Notes: generated from the sequence alone by a model not told the origin. DNA of 64,000 nucleotides from GCA-2693325 sp036343635 (GCA_036343635.1 JAYYVF010000115.1:1-64000), one strand, 5' to 3'. Shown: positions 45,035 to 55,492, counted from the stretch's first letter. Made by a program: numbers and translations.

Positions 45035-46471
45035 TTATCGTAACAGTTCAAGGGCCGATCTGGGTAGCGAATTTGCCTGAGCAACCATCGACTGCGCTGC
45101 TTGAGTCAGTATCTGACTCCGAGTAAGCTCTGAAACTTCTTGAGCAATATCAGCATCGCGGATAACTGATTCGGCCGCAGTTATATTTTCGATAGCACTA
45201 CCTAGATTTGATGATGTATACTGAAGTCTATTTTGTATAGCCCCCAAATCGCCACGTTGGCGAGCCACGTTAAATATGGCTTGGTCTACTCGAGCAATTG
45301 TAAAACGGGCACTCTGAATATTAGAGACCGACAAATTAGCGATATTAAGTAGGCTACCTGAGCTACGAAAATCAGCTATACTGAACGAAATTCGATCGTT
45401 TGAGTCGCTAGATGTCCCTACCTGAAGTACCCCACCCTCAGCCTCATCTACCAAAATCTTCTTACCATCGAGAGCACCATCAGCGTAAGTATTGATATTT
45501 GACAATCCAAGAAAACCACCCGGGCTCTCAATTATTTCACGTCCACCCGTATCAATTTGAATTTCACTGCTATCGGGAGAAAACACAGCCGAACCTGGCG
45601 GGTTAAGGTCCTGTAAAATATTGTTTAAATCCGTTGCGATTTTATCTAAGGTTGCATTTGACCCAATTTCGATACTGTTTCCATCAACAATAAGCGTCCC
45701 GCCCTCCCCGGCATTATCAACGGACGTTTTTTGTAATCCTGTAACATCAACCCCCTCCCCCATCAACGTCACGCTAACACCAAGACGGTCAAAATTTGCG
45801 ACCAGAGTCGTTCCTGTGGCAACCAAATTTTGTCCATCGTGTCGGTCAAGCATAGATCCGATATCAATCGTTTGACTTTGAACGGTTCCATCTGAATGCG
45901 TCACGGACAAACTTATCTGATTATCGTCAGTATTAGCGTCCGAAAAAACATACGTTCCAGGTACGGCACCGGACAGCCCCACATCTTTTACGCCAGAAAA
46001 TCCATCTAAAGCCGTACTAACCTCCACATCTCTGGAAACGGTATTACCAAAGCCCGTAAGCAAATTTTCACCGTTGTAAGCAGTTGAAAGTACAAGTCGA
46101 TCTATTTCCGAAGAAAGCTGATTAAATTCGGCCTCTATACCTCCTCTATTACCATTATTGATGGTTGCTGTAGAGGATGTAACGGCTAAATCACGCATAC
46201 GAAGTAGAATTGCGCTTATCTCATTAAGAGCTCCTTCTGCCTGCTGAACTAAATTTGTACCTGCCTCCGCATTTCTGACGCCCTCCACTATGCCACGGAT
46301 TTCACCACGCATGCCCTGAGAAACCGAGAGCCCTGCAACGTCATCAGCGCTTTGATTAATTCGGAGTCCTGAAGAAATACGCTCCACACTTTGAGCAAAA
46401 CTTGCATTACTAATACCCAGATGGCGTTGAGCACTCATTGAAGATAAATTTGTAGCAATACGAATAGGCAT
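45035..46471 (-). CDS. Flagellin (longer, sigma-54 type)
   Basis: A 478-residue filament subunit. N-terminus IATNLSSMSAQRHLG and ISSGLRINQSADDVAGLSV; C-terminus IRDADIAQEVSELTRSQIL. It shares the central domain of the other flagellin (LSGAVPGTYVFSDAN, ATGTTLVANFDRLGVSVTL) and has about 95 extra residues after it (~255-350). It is preceded by AGGGGA and an exact sigma-54 promoter. Confidence 0.96.
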   Translation of the reverse strand: MPIRIATNLSSMSAQRHLGISNASFAQSVERISSGLRINQSADDVAGLSVSQGMRGEIRGIVEGVRNAEAGTNLVQQAEGALNEISAILLRMRDLAVTSSTATINNGNRGGIEAEFNQLSSEIDRLVLSTAYNGENLLTGFGNTVSRDVEVSTALDGFSGVKDVGLSGAVPGTYVFSDANTDDNQISLSVTHSDGTVQSQTIDIGSMLDRHDGQNLVATGTTLVANFDRLGVSVTLMGEGVDVTGLQKTSVDNAGEGGTLIVDGNSIEIGSNATLDKIATDLNNILQDLNPPGSAVFSPDSSEIQIDTGGREIIESPGGFLGLSNINTYADGALDGKKILVDEAEGGVLQVGTSSDSNDRISFSIADFRSSGSLLNIANLSVSNIQSARFTIARVDQAIFNVARQRGDLGAIQNRLQYTSSNLGSAIENITAAESVIRDADIAQEVSELTRSQILTQAAQSMVAQANSLPRSALELLR

Positions 46472-46525
46472 AGGTTCCCCTGCTTATGTTTCCCAAATAA
46501 ATGAGCAAAACCTCACTAGACAAAG

Positions 46526-46540
46526 GCAATTACCGTGCCA
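46526..46540 (-). promoter_or_regulatory. Sigma-54 promoter of the longer flagellin
   Basis: On the minus strand TGGCAC (46540-46535), 5 bases, TTGC (46529-46526): an exact match to the -24/-12 consensus TGGCAC-N5-TTGC. The transcript would begin near 46515, about 44 bases before the ATG. Needs an enhancer-binding activator not present in the window. Confidence 0.85.
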
Positions 46541-46711
46541 CAACAGGTTGCTATAACCACTTAATTGGATATTTTGGTATTTGAGAGGGACTACTTAGTT
46601 AATTCTTGATTAGAGATTAATACTTTTTCTTCTATCAACCGGTGACAGACTTCGAAGAAAAGAATAATCTACCAGCTTATAAGAGTTATTTGCCGATAGT
46701 TTGTTTTGTTT

Positions 46712-49700
46712 CTATGCAACTTCCGCTCGAGAATAACAAAGATCTGCTGCCTCCGATACACCTAAAGCTGAATAACAATCACCCAAAAGCTGAAAGGACC
46801 TAGCATCGTCAGGTACAACTTTCAAAATTATTTCCAGATGATCCACAGCCTTCCAGTAGGCACGTTGCTCTATATAGACTTCAGATAAAATTCTTCTGTA
46901 ATCAATCACCCCTCCAGCCAATTCGATAGCAGACAAAATGGCCAACTCTGCACATCGAAACAACTTACTGGACATTAAGTGTATACCCAATTGCCCCAAC
47001 AACAGGGCCATGCCTTCACTAGATGTGATCTCTTTCAAATCGATCTGCAACGTCGGCACACACTCTGCTATACCTTTTAGAATTTCAATCCGGCTCCCGA
47101 ACGAGTCCTCAGACCGTTTTATTACCACGAACAAATAACTCAATTCTATATCAAGTAAACTTTTGTCCAAATCTCGAATTTCGGATAACAGTTCCGAGGT
47201 TTCATCGTAACGCTCCTGATCGAGCATCAAGTGAACAAGGTTCGCTTTTGCATCCACGTTTTGTTGATTTAATTTTAGCACTTCTCTATATGCCTCTTCT
47301 GACTCTGAAAAACGTTCGCACACTTTTAATACATATCCTAGGTTCATTAACGGATTGGTCGGATCCGACGAAAACTGTACTGACTTTTCGAAGTAATCCT
47401 TTGCACGATCAAAATCCGCGCCCTGCATACAAATAACACCTGCGTTAAAAAGATGCTCAGGATGATTAGGAGAAATAGCTAAAGCTTCCGTTATCACGTC
47501 TTTTGCTTCAGTTGTACGATTCAGTTTTTGAAAAAGACTAAATAAATGACCAAGAGCTTCACATCGCCGGGAAATAGGTATTTCTGCAGCTGCACGATAT
47601 TCGGCTATAGCTTTTCCCCATTCCTCTAATTCTCCGTAGGCCTGCGCGCAAAGCAAATGAGCTGAATAAAGCAATTCGTTACGATCTATAGGGAAAAACG
47701 TGTGCTGATCTCCCTGGGAAAGTGCTACTACACCGTGCTGTAAAACCTGTTGAGGTTTTGATAGTTTTGTATATACTTCCGCCAGAGAAAGCTGTGTAAG
47801 CATATATTTGGAATCTACCTCTTCAGCCTTTTTTAAATATTCAAGAGCCTCATCCAAACGATCCATCTTGATATACGTTCGCCCTAAAAAAAGTAAGGCC
47901 GTAGTATAAACAATCCAGTTTCGGTCGGCGTAACAATCCGTTTCCTCTAAGATTATTCGATAAACTTCTTCAGCCTCAGCCAACCTCCCCGTCGAATAAT
48001 AAGTCAGTGCTACGTGAGACCGCTCCATATAATCTTCAGGATGTTTCTCAATCCATTTTTCCATTATTTTTAAATAGCGATCCTTCTTAGCTGCTACCAC
48101 TTCTGGTGTGGTGTATCCCGTATGTTGGACACGGATCTCAGTTTGAATCATTTGCAACCCCAAGCTTTCCAGCGATGGGGTAACCTGTTCATGAACAGGC
48201 ATTTGGAAATGAACGCCGGGGAGATTGGGAAACAATCTAAGTTGCAGGCATGATACATCTTCGTAACCTTGATCATCTAAAATGAAGAAATAAGCCTGGT
48301 TTTTATCTTGATCGATAGCGTCACGGATTGGTTTGTGCGATTCTTCCGGTAGGATATCATCTGCATCTAACCACAGTATCCAGTCACTCGATGCTAATTC
48401 TATTGATTTGTTACGCGCCGCAGCAAAATCATCGCACCATTCAAAATGCCCTATCTTCGCATCATACTTCTGGGCAATCTCCACGGTCTTGTCCCTCGAA
48501 CCCGTATCTACAATTACAATTTCATCAACAAGGTCCTTTGCGCTATCCAGGCAGCGCGCCAAACGCTTTTCTTCGTCACGAACAATCATGCACAAACTTA
48601 AAGTTTTAGGTGGCACATCCCCTTTAGGAACCTTTACGGAATTAGCACCAATCACGACAGGATTTTTCAGCTTAACGTAACCGACAGCCTTTTTCGGCTT
48701 AACGTAAAGACCCCTGTCCGCAGCAGTTACTCCACGACTCAACATAGATAACGCCCGCTTCGCTTCCGTACGCTGTGGGGCGATATCCAGGGCATTTTGA
48801 AATGCCTTAGCAGCCCCATCTTGATCACCTTGTGAGCTTAATGCCTGACCGACAAAAAATTGAATCGAGTAATCAACCGAAACCTCCTCGAAGGATGGGT
48901 ACGGTTCAAAACTACCAGACTCGGCCAAACGCAGGTATTTTAACGCTTTAGTAAATTCACCTTTTTTTACAAACAAATCACCCAACGAAAGATAGGCTAC
49001 CTTACATTTAGATCTTCGAGAAACAGCCTCTTCCAAAAAGTTACCCGCCGCATCGTAATCACCCGTCTCCAACAGACATCGTCCACTGAGAGTCAAGGAT
49101 TTTTCAAATAGTCCCTGAAACTCTTTCGCGTCACAATCTGCCGTTATTTGAGAAAAATAAAAGAGGGCCGTTGTGTAATCTCCCTGAGTATAGAGCACGC
49201 TCCCATAATGAAAGTACGCATTCCAATCTTCCTCATGACGTTTTAACCATTCTTCACGTAAATACCTGTAATAATTTTGCTTTTCATCAACATCATCTGT
49301 TGAAATTTTCTTGTTATGCTGTATCGTTATATCTGAAGTTTTTATCAGAATACCTGCCCTTCGATGAGATTCGGTAACACTCTCATCTACGGGAAATTCA
49401 TAACGGATTTCTGGCTTATTTGGAAACATCCTAATTTGCCGTTTCAATTTTGTGTCACCGGAATTATTCCTTATCGTAAGATCTAATCCTACCTCGGGTT
49501 TAGTCCGTTTTGTTTGGAATATTTTGATCCGATCTTCGGCAAGCAAAAATTCGTCCGCGTCCAGACACAAAATCCAGTCGCCGGTCGCCAGTTGAAGTGA
49601 GAAGTTGCGTGCAGCAGAAAAATCATCACACCATTCAAATTTCTCTACCACAACACCGTATGTCTTTGCAATTTCAACAGTGGCATCCGATGAACCCGTA

Positions 49701-50857
49701 TCCACAACTACAACTTGATCTGCAATTGCAACAGCACTATCCAAACAACTAGAAATATGAGCTTCTTCATTTCTAGCAATGATACAAACACTCAGAGAAT
49801 AGGCTGTTGCCAGTCGAGCCACATTCTTCGCAAGAACTGTATTATCTGGCGCACAATCTAAGCCGGCGCGATAACATGCCAACGCTCGGTTGTAATCTCC
49901 CTGTTTTTCTAACAACACCGCCTTATTGTTTAAGGCTTGATGAGAATCAGATATTTTTTCAAGCAAGGAGTTGCACGTTAGTATCGCCTCGTCAACTAGA
50001 TTCATTCTACTTAAAATATCAGCTTTTAACAGCATTGACTGATCGAATTCCACGTAAAGACGACCATTATTAGAAACACCTTCCAAGGACAGAAGCACAC
50101 TATCTATTTCTATTAAAGCATCTTTGTAGCGTTCGGCATCTCGGTAAACAAGAGCTAATTCATAACGAGCTCGAACGTCCTGAGGGTTTTCTTTAACCTT
50201 TCTAATTCCTGCCTCCATATAGCGATCTGCATCACGTCTCTTCTCTATATAACCATAGTGATGCACAGGAACATTACAATCGGCAATCTCGGCGCCCAAC
50301 CGAACCAATGACGGTTCAACTAACTCATGAACTAGCCCCTCAAAACAGACGTTGTTTTTATGCTTCCAAATTCTGACTTTCGTTGAAGGAAACCATCCAG
50401 CATACTCACGCTCCTCAGAATATTGCCCTACACACTGCCGCCACCCTTCACTGTGACTATCGCTACTATAATTTCTGGTCGTAAGGCGAAATGCATCAGC
50501 ACTTGTGTTTCTTAATAATTTTCTTAACTCCGAATGACTTTGCCTTGCAAGCATTTCATCGCAATCTAAACTGAGGATCCATCTACCTTTGGCTTCCTTC
50601 AGGGCACGATTACGTGCAAATGAGAAATCCTCATTCCATTTTTGCCTTACAACACGAGCACCCCATTTATTTGCAACAGAGAGCGTCTCATCCGTAGATC
50701 CTGTGTCGACAATGATAATTTCATCAACTAAGCCCTCAATGCTCGCTAAACAAGCTTCCAGAAACTCGGCCTCATCCTTAGCTATCATACAGAGCGATAA
50801 TAATGGGCGTTTACTAGGTCGACGCTGTTTTTTTTGTTTTTTACGTTTCAAACTCAC
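46712..50857 (-). CDS. Giant glycosyltransferase: three GT2 domains separated by TPR repeats
   Basis: A 1381-residue cytoplasmic protein with a basic N-terminus. Three GT-A (family 2) domains lie at ~18-205, 353-515 and 752-915; each has the start LSLCMIAKDE / LSVCIIARNE / LSLCMIVRDE, VDTGS, and a metal motif (DCD 98-100, DAD 433-435, DAD 831-833). TPR arrays fill ~225-345, 540-700 and 940-1380. All three look catalytic. It sits between csrA and flagellin, so flagellin or another filament protein is the likely acceptor. Start is GTG with GGAG upstream. Confidence 0.88.
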   Translation of the reverse strand: MSLKRKKQKKQRRPSKRPLLSLCMIAKDEAEFLEACLASIEGLVDEIIIVDTGSTDETLSVANKWGARVVRQKWNEDFSFARNRALKEAKGRWILSLDCDEMLARQSHSELRKLLRNTSADAFRLTTRNYSSDSHSEGWRQCVGQYSEEREYAGWFPSTKVRIWKHKNNVCFEGLVHELVEPSLVRLGAEIADCNVPVHHYGYIEKRRDADRYMEAGIRKVKENPQDVRARYELALVYRDAERYKDALIEIDSVLLSLEGVSNNGRLYVEFDQSMLLKADILSRMNLVDEAILTCNSLLEKISDSHQALNNKAVLLEKQGDYNRALACYRAGLDCAPDNTVLAKNVARLATAYSLSVCIIARNEEAHISSCLDSAVAIADQVVVVDTGSSDATVEIAKTYGVVVEKFEWCDDFSAARNFSLQLATGDWILCLDADEFLLAEDRIKIFQTKRTKPEVGLDLTIRNNSGDTKLKRQIRMFPNKPEIRYEFPVDESVTESHRRAGILIKTSDITIQHNKKISTDDVDEKQNYYRYLREEWLKRHEEDWNAYFHYGSVLYTQGDYTTALFYFSQITADCDAKEFQGLFEKSLTLSGRCLLETGDYDAAGNFLEEAVSRRSKCKVAYLSLGDLFVKKGEFTKALKYLRLAESGSFEPYPSFEEVSVDYSIQFFVGQALSSQGDQDGAAKAFQNALDIAPQRTEAKRALSMLSRGVTAADRGLYVKPKKAVGYVKLKNPVVIGANSVKVPKGDVPPKTLSLCMIVRDEEKRLARCLDSAKDLVDEIVIVDTGSRDKTVEIAQKYDAKIGHFEWCDDFAAARNKSIELASSDWILWLDADDILPEESHKPIRDAIDQDKNQAYFFILDDQGYEDVSCLQLRLFPNLPGVHFQMPVHEQVTPSLESLGLQMIQTEIRVQHTGYTTPEVVAAKKDRYLKIMEKWIEKHPEDYMERSHVALTYYSTGRLAEAEEVYRIILEETDCYADRNWIVYTTALLFLGRTYIKMDRLDEALEYLKKAEEVDSKYMLTQLSLAEVYTKLSKPQQVLQHGVVALSQGDQHTFFPIDRNELLYSAHLLCAQAYGELEEWGKAIAEYRAAAEIPISRRCEALGHLFSLFQKLNRTTEAKDVITEALAISPNHPEHLFNAGVICMQGADFDRAKDYFEKSVQFSSDPTNPLMNLGYVLKVCERFSESEEAYREVLKLNQQNVDAKANLVHLMLDQERYDETSELLSEIRDLDKSLLDIELSYLFVVIKRSEDSFGSRIEILKGIAECVPTLQIDLKEITSSEGMALLLGQLGIHLMSSKLFRCAELAILSAIELAGGVIDYRRILSEVYIEQRAYWKAVDHLEIILKVVPDDARSFQLLGDCYSALGVSEAADLCYSRAEVA

Positions 50858-51031
50858 AAATATTCTCCAACGATAATAACATCCCTAAGCCTTTAATTAA
50901 TCCTAAATTATTTTTTGTTTTAGATGAGACTCTATACACATTTAACAACGAAATTTCTTATAAACATCATCATCACTCATAATCCTGATTCTTGAAACTT
51001 GGTCCTCAACGAAAAACTTTTTTTTAATCTT

Positions 51032-51265
51032 CTAGCTAGATTTTCGCAACGCCTGGCTTAATGATTTTAACGGCTGATGGTCCGCACGAGCTGCAATTTC
51101 ATTTTCCTCACGTATTCGTTCATACACTTCGCCCCTGTGGACAGCAACATCAGATGGAGCTTCAATACCAAGGCGTATCTGCCTTCCTTGTATTTCCAGA
51201 ACTGTGAGACGAATATCACTACCGATTACAATACTTTCCCCAGATTTTCTCGTTAATACGAGCAT
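51032..51265 (-). CDS. csrA: Carbon storage regulator CsrA
   Basis: RNA-binding dimer of 77 residues that represses translation by covering GGA sites. It reads MLVLTRKSGESIVIG, then GIEAPSDVAVHRGEVYE. The ATG at 51265, with GGGAG upstream, is preferred to the longer frame starting at 51286. It follows fliW, which antagonises CsrA, in the flagellar operon. Confidence 0.95.
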   Translation of the reverse strand: MLVLTRKSGESIVIGSDIRLTVLEIQGRQIRLGIEAPSDVAVHRGEVYERIREENEIAARADHQPLKSLSQALRKSS

Positions 51266-51318
51266 CTCGGTCTCCCAATCAAACATTTGATCTCAATCAG
51301 TGTCATTTTCCCCACCTA

Positions 51319-51777
51319 TTACCCATCATTATTTTCAATTAGAGGATGTTTGGTCCCATATCGGTCATCGACCAAGATCATCTGCTTAGCCTGCATTGTG
51401 TCAACATTTAAGTAAATGGGCCCCTGCAGATTAACTGTTACCTTGCCTGGGTCTTCACTCATCGTAACAATACAATAAATAGCTAACTGTTCAATCCTCT
51501 CAATCCCTAATTGAACCAATTCTTCTCGCCCCACGTTGGGATCATAATCCTGCCAAATCAGCAAAGGATTTAATACGACAAAACCCAGTTGCGGCTGATC
51601 TAATGACAACAATCGCAAAAAGGGAGATTCATCCTCAACCTCAATCAGGCCAAATCCCTTGCAACGTTCAAAACCAGGGATCCCATTAGAAAATTCCAGA
51701 CAATCAGATAGAGCGATAGTCAACTCACCAAACCTGTTATTCTGAAATTTGACTTTTTCTACTTCCTTTTCGGTCAT
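51319..51777 (-). CDS. fliW: Flagellar assembly factor FliW
   Basis: Binds flagellin and CsrA in a partner switch. It has FGELTIALSDCLEFSNGIPGF and FVVLNPLLIWQDY. The ATG at 51777, with GGATAGGGAAA before it, gives ~152 residues; the frame is open to 51834. It lies between flgL and csrA, the common order. Confidence 0.93.
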   Translation of the reverse strand: MTEKEVEKVKFQNNRFGELTIALSDCLEFSNGIPGFERCKGFGLIEVEDESPFLRLLSLDQPQLGFVVLNPLLIWQDYDPNVGREELVQLGIERIEQLAIYCIVTMSEDPGKVTVNLQGPIYLNVDTMQAKQMILVDDRYGTKHPLIENNDG

Positions 51778-51893
51778 TTTCCCTATCCTGACACTGTTTA
51801 GCCAGTTTATCTCAACAAAACCAACTTTTGACAAAAATCTATTATTCGCACGAATTCGAGACCTTTTCTAACAATCAAGCTACAACTCCACCT

Positions 51894-53030
51894 CTAAATA
51901 AAGTCCATAAGCGACTGCGGGATAATTGTTCCTCCAGAGGCAAGTGCTGCTTGAAACACATCTTGCTCTTGCGTCAGATTCACGATGGTAGCAGAAAGAT
52001 CGACTCCCTCATCCTCAGTCAAAACTGACGTCATCTCAACAGCAACTCTATCAAGAACATGTTGAGTTGTTTGCATACGGTTGACGCGGGCACCTATCAA
52101 GCCACGAGTACTTGAAATATTTTCACGTACGGTAGATAGTTTTGAAAACGTGTCACGCACCCCAACAATGTCATCGTCGCGCAAAGCATCACGTAAGTCT
52201 AACAAGGCTGAAAAAGGATTTGCTTGAGATTTCTCTACTTCTTGAATTCCCTCTTCTAACTGAGTAATGACAGCAGCGCTAAGAGGCGAGTCAGTAGTAT
52301 CATTTGTTAAAACAGAATTCATAATATCAAGTCCGATGATGTCCTGGTCATCGACATCTTGTCCCGTTTCATCAGCAAAAGCAGCCGTTAGAGCTTGCGC
52401 ATCTGCTGCTTCAAGGCCGGAAAGAAGCGTAGATATCTTGGCACCAGCTAAAGAGCTTGCGCTCCCAAATACATCACTACCGGGAACATTCACCTGAACA
52501 ACCACCCCTTCACCTATTTGGCGTTCGATACTACCACCCGCATTCCCATTGGCTACTATTTCAACTATCCGACCGGTTTCATCACGCCGAGCAGAATATG
52601 GTGTCTGGTTAGTCTGAGTGCCCGAAAAGATATGCTGCCCACGAATTTGGGTTTCACTCAGACTAAGAGCCAGTTCAATAAATTGATCAATCTGGTCTGC
52701 TATTGTAATTCGCTGAGACGCATTATACGTACTACTTGACCCCTGAACGGCCAATCCCGTAGCCTCAACAAACAATGTTTCCATCTCATCAAGCGCGGCC
52801 TCACTCACCTCCAGCCAGCCCTTTCCGTCGCTGATATTACGCCCGAATTGTTCTATATTTCGCAACTCCGAACGGAGAGCTAACGTTCGTTCTACCGCAG
52901 CAGGATCGTCAGAAAGCCGATTGATACGCGACCCCGAAGATAATTGGGTCTGGTATTGCGTCATACGTCCATATGAGCGATCAAGATTATTGACCAAGGT
53001 ATTTACTGCCATTTTTGCTGTTATTCTCAT
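51894..53030 (-). CDS. flgL: Hook-filament junction protein FlgL
   Basis: A 378-residue junction protein. Flagellin-like N-terminus: MAVNTLVNNLDRSYGRMTQYQ, QLSSGSRINRLSDDPAAVERT; C-terminal helix with LTQEQDVFQAAL. It follows flgK after 71 bases. Confidence 0.95.
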   Translation of the reverse strand: MRITAKMAVNTLVNNLDRSYGRMTQYQTQLSSGSRINRLSDDPAAVERTLALRSELRNIEQFGRNISDGKGWLEVSEAALDEMETLFVEATGLAVQGSSSTYNASQRITIADQIDQFIELALSLSETQIRGQHIFSGTQTNQTPYSARRDETGRIVEIVANGNAGGSIERQIGEGVVVQVNVPGSDVFGSASSLAGAKISTLLSGLEAADAQALTAAFADETGQDVDDQDIIGLDIMNSVLTNDTTDSPLSAAVITQLEEGIQEVEKSQANPFSALLDLRDALRDDDIVGVRDTFSKLSTVRENISSTRGLIGARVNRMQTTQHVLDRVAVEMTSVLTEDEGVDLSATIVNLTQEQDVFQAALASGGTIIPQSLMDFI

Positions 53031-53101
53031 AATGAACTCCTACAACACTTTAAGTGACTTTTACAATCACATATCTTAAGATTATTGTCCATAATATCGA
53101 T

Positions 53102-54526
53102 TTATATATTTATTGCCACTTCCATCAAGTCGTCAATAATGGACACTGCTCTTGCGGCTGCTTGATAGGCACGTTGATAAAGAACCAATTGCGAGGCTTC
53201 ATCATTTAACGAGACACCTTGTATTCCTTGACGTCTATTTTCTATCTGATCGGCAAACAACCTATTGTTTTCGGCCATCGTCTGCGCTTCCCTGCTCTTT
53301 GCCCCAACCTCACCAAGCATTTCATTGTAAAAGCCCTCAATAGTCTGCGTACCTTCACGCATCAAAGAACTATTACGTAGAGAGCTGATAGACAAAGCCA
53401 ATTCATTGTCTCCGGAATTTCCATCAGCAGAAGCCGCTATAGCATTTAAGTCAGAAAGTACAGCGTCACTGATTGCAATATTACTCGCTGTAAGCTTCTC
53501 CGAATCAAAGAAATTGACCCCCGTAGATCCGTCCAAGCCAAATCCAGACCGGTGCAACGAATTGACACCCTCAACAATTGCCGAGGCCATTTGATCAATA
53601 CGGTCAACAAAATCAGGAATCGTATCATATGCAAGTTCAGTGAAACCAAGAAGTTGTCCACCTCCGATAGGAGCCATTCCACCTCCGTTCGGCAGCATCA
53701 CCTGAATAAAAGAGCTACCATCCTCAGATGATTGTCTTACTCCCAAGTGCAGGGCCCGATCCCCCTCTACGAGATGTTGTCCTGAAACCAATACGGAAAG
53801 TTGCCCATTGTCGTGTTCAGCTAAAGACACATCAATTAGGTTTGAAAGCTGATCAACCAACAAATCACGACGATCCTTTAAATCAGCTGCCTCGATTCCA
53901 CCAAAATTAGCCTCTGGCAATTGATCATTTAGTTCAGCTAACTGGTCTAATAATCCGTTAACTTCTTCAATCTGGTCTATAATACTCTGATCAAGCTGAC
54001 CCTTAATATCAGACAACTTGGCATCATACTGATGCATTGTATTAACTAAAAAGTCTGCTTCCTGTCTCACCGCCGCTCGGGCAGCCCCACTTTCAGGCAT
54101 ATTCGCAAGATCCTGCCAAGCATTCCAAAAACGACTCAATGATCCACTAATACCCAGCCCCGAAGGCTCATTAAACACCGTACCTGCCTCCCCAGCTCCC
54201 GCTCCTACCGGCTCATTAAATACTCCCTCGATACTTGCCATCCCCTTCTCAAGCGCCTGCCAACGGCCCAATACTTGTTGCTGAACACGCATTTGGGCAT
54301 CATCAAAAGTACTGCGCTGGCGTTGGATAGATGCTACATCCGCTCCCGTACCCAATCCATTCTTATGCCCGGTAATCACATTCTCTAATACAACTGCACG
54401 CCTCGAATAACCAGGCGTATTTGCATTAGCAATGTTGTGACCTGTAGCATTCAACCCGGCCTGTTGTGCATGAAGAGCACGCCGCCCTATTTCTATACCA
54501 TGATTTGCAGAAGATCGAATAGGCAT
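53102..54526 (-). CDS. flgK: Hook-filament junction protein FlgK
   Basis: A 474-residue HAP1, somewhat short. It has the rod-family N-terminus GRRALHAQQAGLNATGHNIA and NANTPGYSRR, and a C-terminus with SLNDEASQLVLYQRAYQAAA. It follows flgN. Confidence 0.95.
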   Translation of the reverse strand: MPIRSSANHGIEIGRRALHAQQAGLNATGHNIANANTPGYSRRAVVLENVITGHKNGLGTGADVASIQRQRSTFDDAQMRVQQQVLGRWQALEKGMASIEGVFNEPVGAGAGEAGTVFNEPSGLGISGSLSRFWNAWQDLANMPESGAARAAVRQEADFLVNTMHQYDAKLSDIKGQLDQSIIDQIEEVNGLLDQLAELNDQLPEANFGGIEAADLKDRRDLLVDQLSNLIDVSLAEHDNGQLSVLVSGQHLVEGDRALHLGVRQSSEDGSSFIQVMLPNGGGMAPIGGGQLLGFTELAYDTIPDFVDRIDQMASAIVEGVNSLHRSGFGLDGSTGVNFFDSEKLTASNIAISDAVLSDLNAIAASADGNSGDNELALSISSLRNSSLMREGTQTIEGFYNEMLGEVGAKSREAQTMAENNRLFADQIENRRQGIQGVSLNDEASQLVLYQRAYQAAARAVSIIDDLMEVAINI

Positions 54527-54537
54527 CTACCTATCTC

Positions 54538-55044
54538 CTAGGCCGTGTGGTTTACAAAGCTTCGATCACCTGTAGCACGTCTTACGGTTCCAAATTGGCC
54601 GTAAACGCCGCGTTGCAGTGGGCCTTGTCCTGTTAAAATATCTAAACAACGTTCCGTATAACGAAGAGACTGACGAATAAGAAATGAGTTATTTGCACTT
54701 ACTTTTCTTATCTTTTTATTTAAATCAATGAGTTTTTCACGCATACGAGCCAACTCTGTGGCCCGAGACCCCTCGAGTACCTCCAAAAGGCGCCCGAGAT
54801 TAACTTGATCCGCTTCTAACGATAGGTTTTCGGACAATTCAACCACAATGTTTTGTCGCCTCGCTTCAAGTTCATGAGCTTTCGAAGCAACCTCCTGCTG
54901 AGACAATACACACTCCTCAATACCTCTAACGTTGTCTTCAACGATCGCCTTCTGCTCATCATTCAAGATATCAAGCAAGTCATTAAAGACTCGCACCTCT
55001 TCATTGATAACTTGAGTTAAACTGCCTAAAAGTTCCTCATTCAC
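54538..55044 (-). CDS. flgN: FlgN-type export chaperone for FlgK/FlgL
   Basis: A 168-residue helical protein with a C-terminal YGQFGTVRR-like segment typical of FlgN. It overlaps the flgJ stop by 8 bases and precedes flgK and flgL, its usual clients. Confidence 0.85.
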   Translation of the reverse strand: MNEELLGSLTQVINEEVRVFNDLLDILNDEQKAIVEDNVRGIEECVLSQQEVASKAHELEARRQNIVVELSENLSLEADQVNLGRLLEVLEGSRATELARMREKLIDLNKKIRKVSANNSFLIRQSLRYTERCLDILTGQGPLQRGVYGQFGTVRRATGDRSFVNHTA

Positions 55045-55492
55045 GATTTAATTTTCCTTTTGAAATCGTTGCAGTGGAATTATTTAAAGATGCATTAAAC
55101 CTTTTATTGGTTTGTATTGAAGCTTCAGTTTTTTCTTCTAATCCCATTCTGTAACTCAATTGCTTATAAAGAATTTCACTCAAACTATTTGGTCCAGTCT
55201 TACTAGCCATTTTCTTTGCCCACTCTTCATCTAACATGCCCTCAAAAATCGATTCTCCGTTACTCTTGTTTAGGATTCCCCCTGCACCTACCGTTTTACG
55301 CATCGCAGAAATCATTTGATTCATAAAGACAGCTTCAAACTGGCGAGAGGCCTCCCGCAGTGCAGCCCTTTTCTCATCTAAAGATCCATTCGCCTTTGAA
55401 GATAGCGCATGAATATTTTGCTTTAGCTCCGAAGAATTGGGATTGTTCCCATGTTGCCAGGTAGCATTTATCAATCCTAAGTTGTTTTCCAT
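55037..55492 (-). CDS. flgJ: Rod-binding protein, FlgJ N-terminal type (no muramidase domain)
   Basis: A 151-residue protein with the rod-capping core ASRQFEAVFMNQMISAMRKTV and GESIFEGMLDEEWAKKMA. The peptidoglycan-hydrolase half found in Salmonella FlgJ is absent, as in many phyla, so wall opening needs another enzyme. Confidence 0.9.
   Translation of the reverse strand: MENNLGLINATWQHGNNPNSSELKQNIHALSSKANGSLDEKRAALREASRQFEAVFMNQMISAMRKTVGAGGILNKSNGESIFEGMLDEEWAKKMASKTGPNSLSEILYKQLSYRMGLEEKTEASIQTNKRFNASLNNSTATISKGKLNRE

Noticed and set aside
46690..46698. GCCGATAG on the plus strand, like a sigma-28 -10 box
   Set aside because: It points into the antisense of the glycosyltransferase gene, and no plus-strand gene follows.
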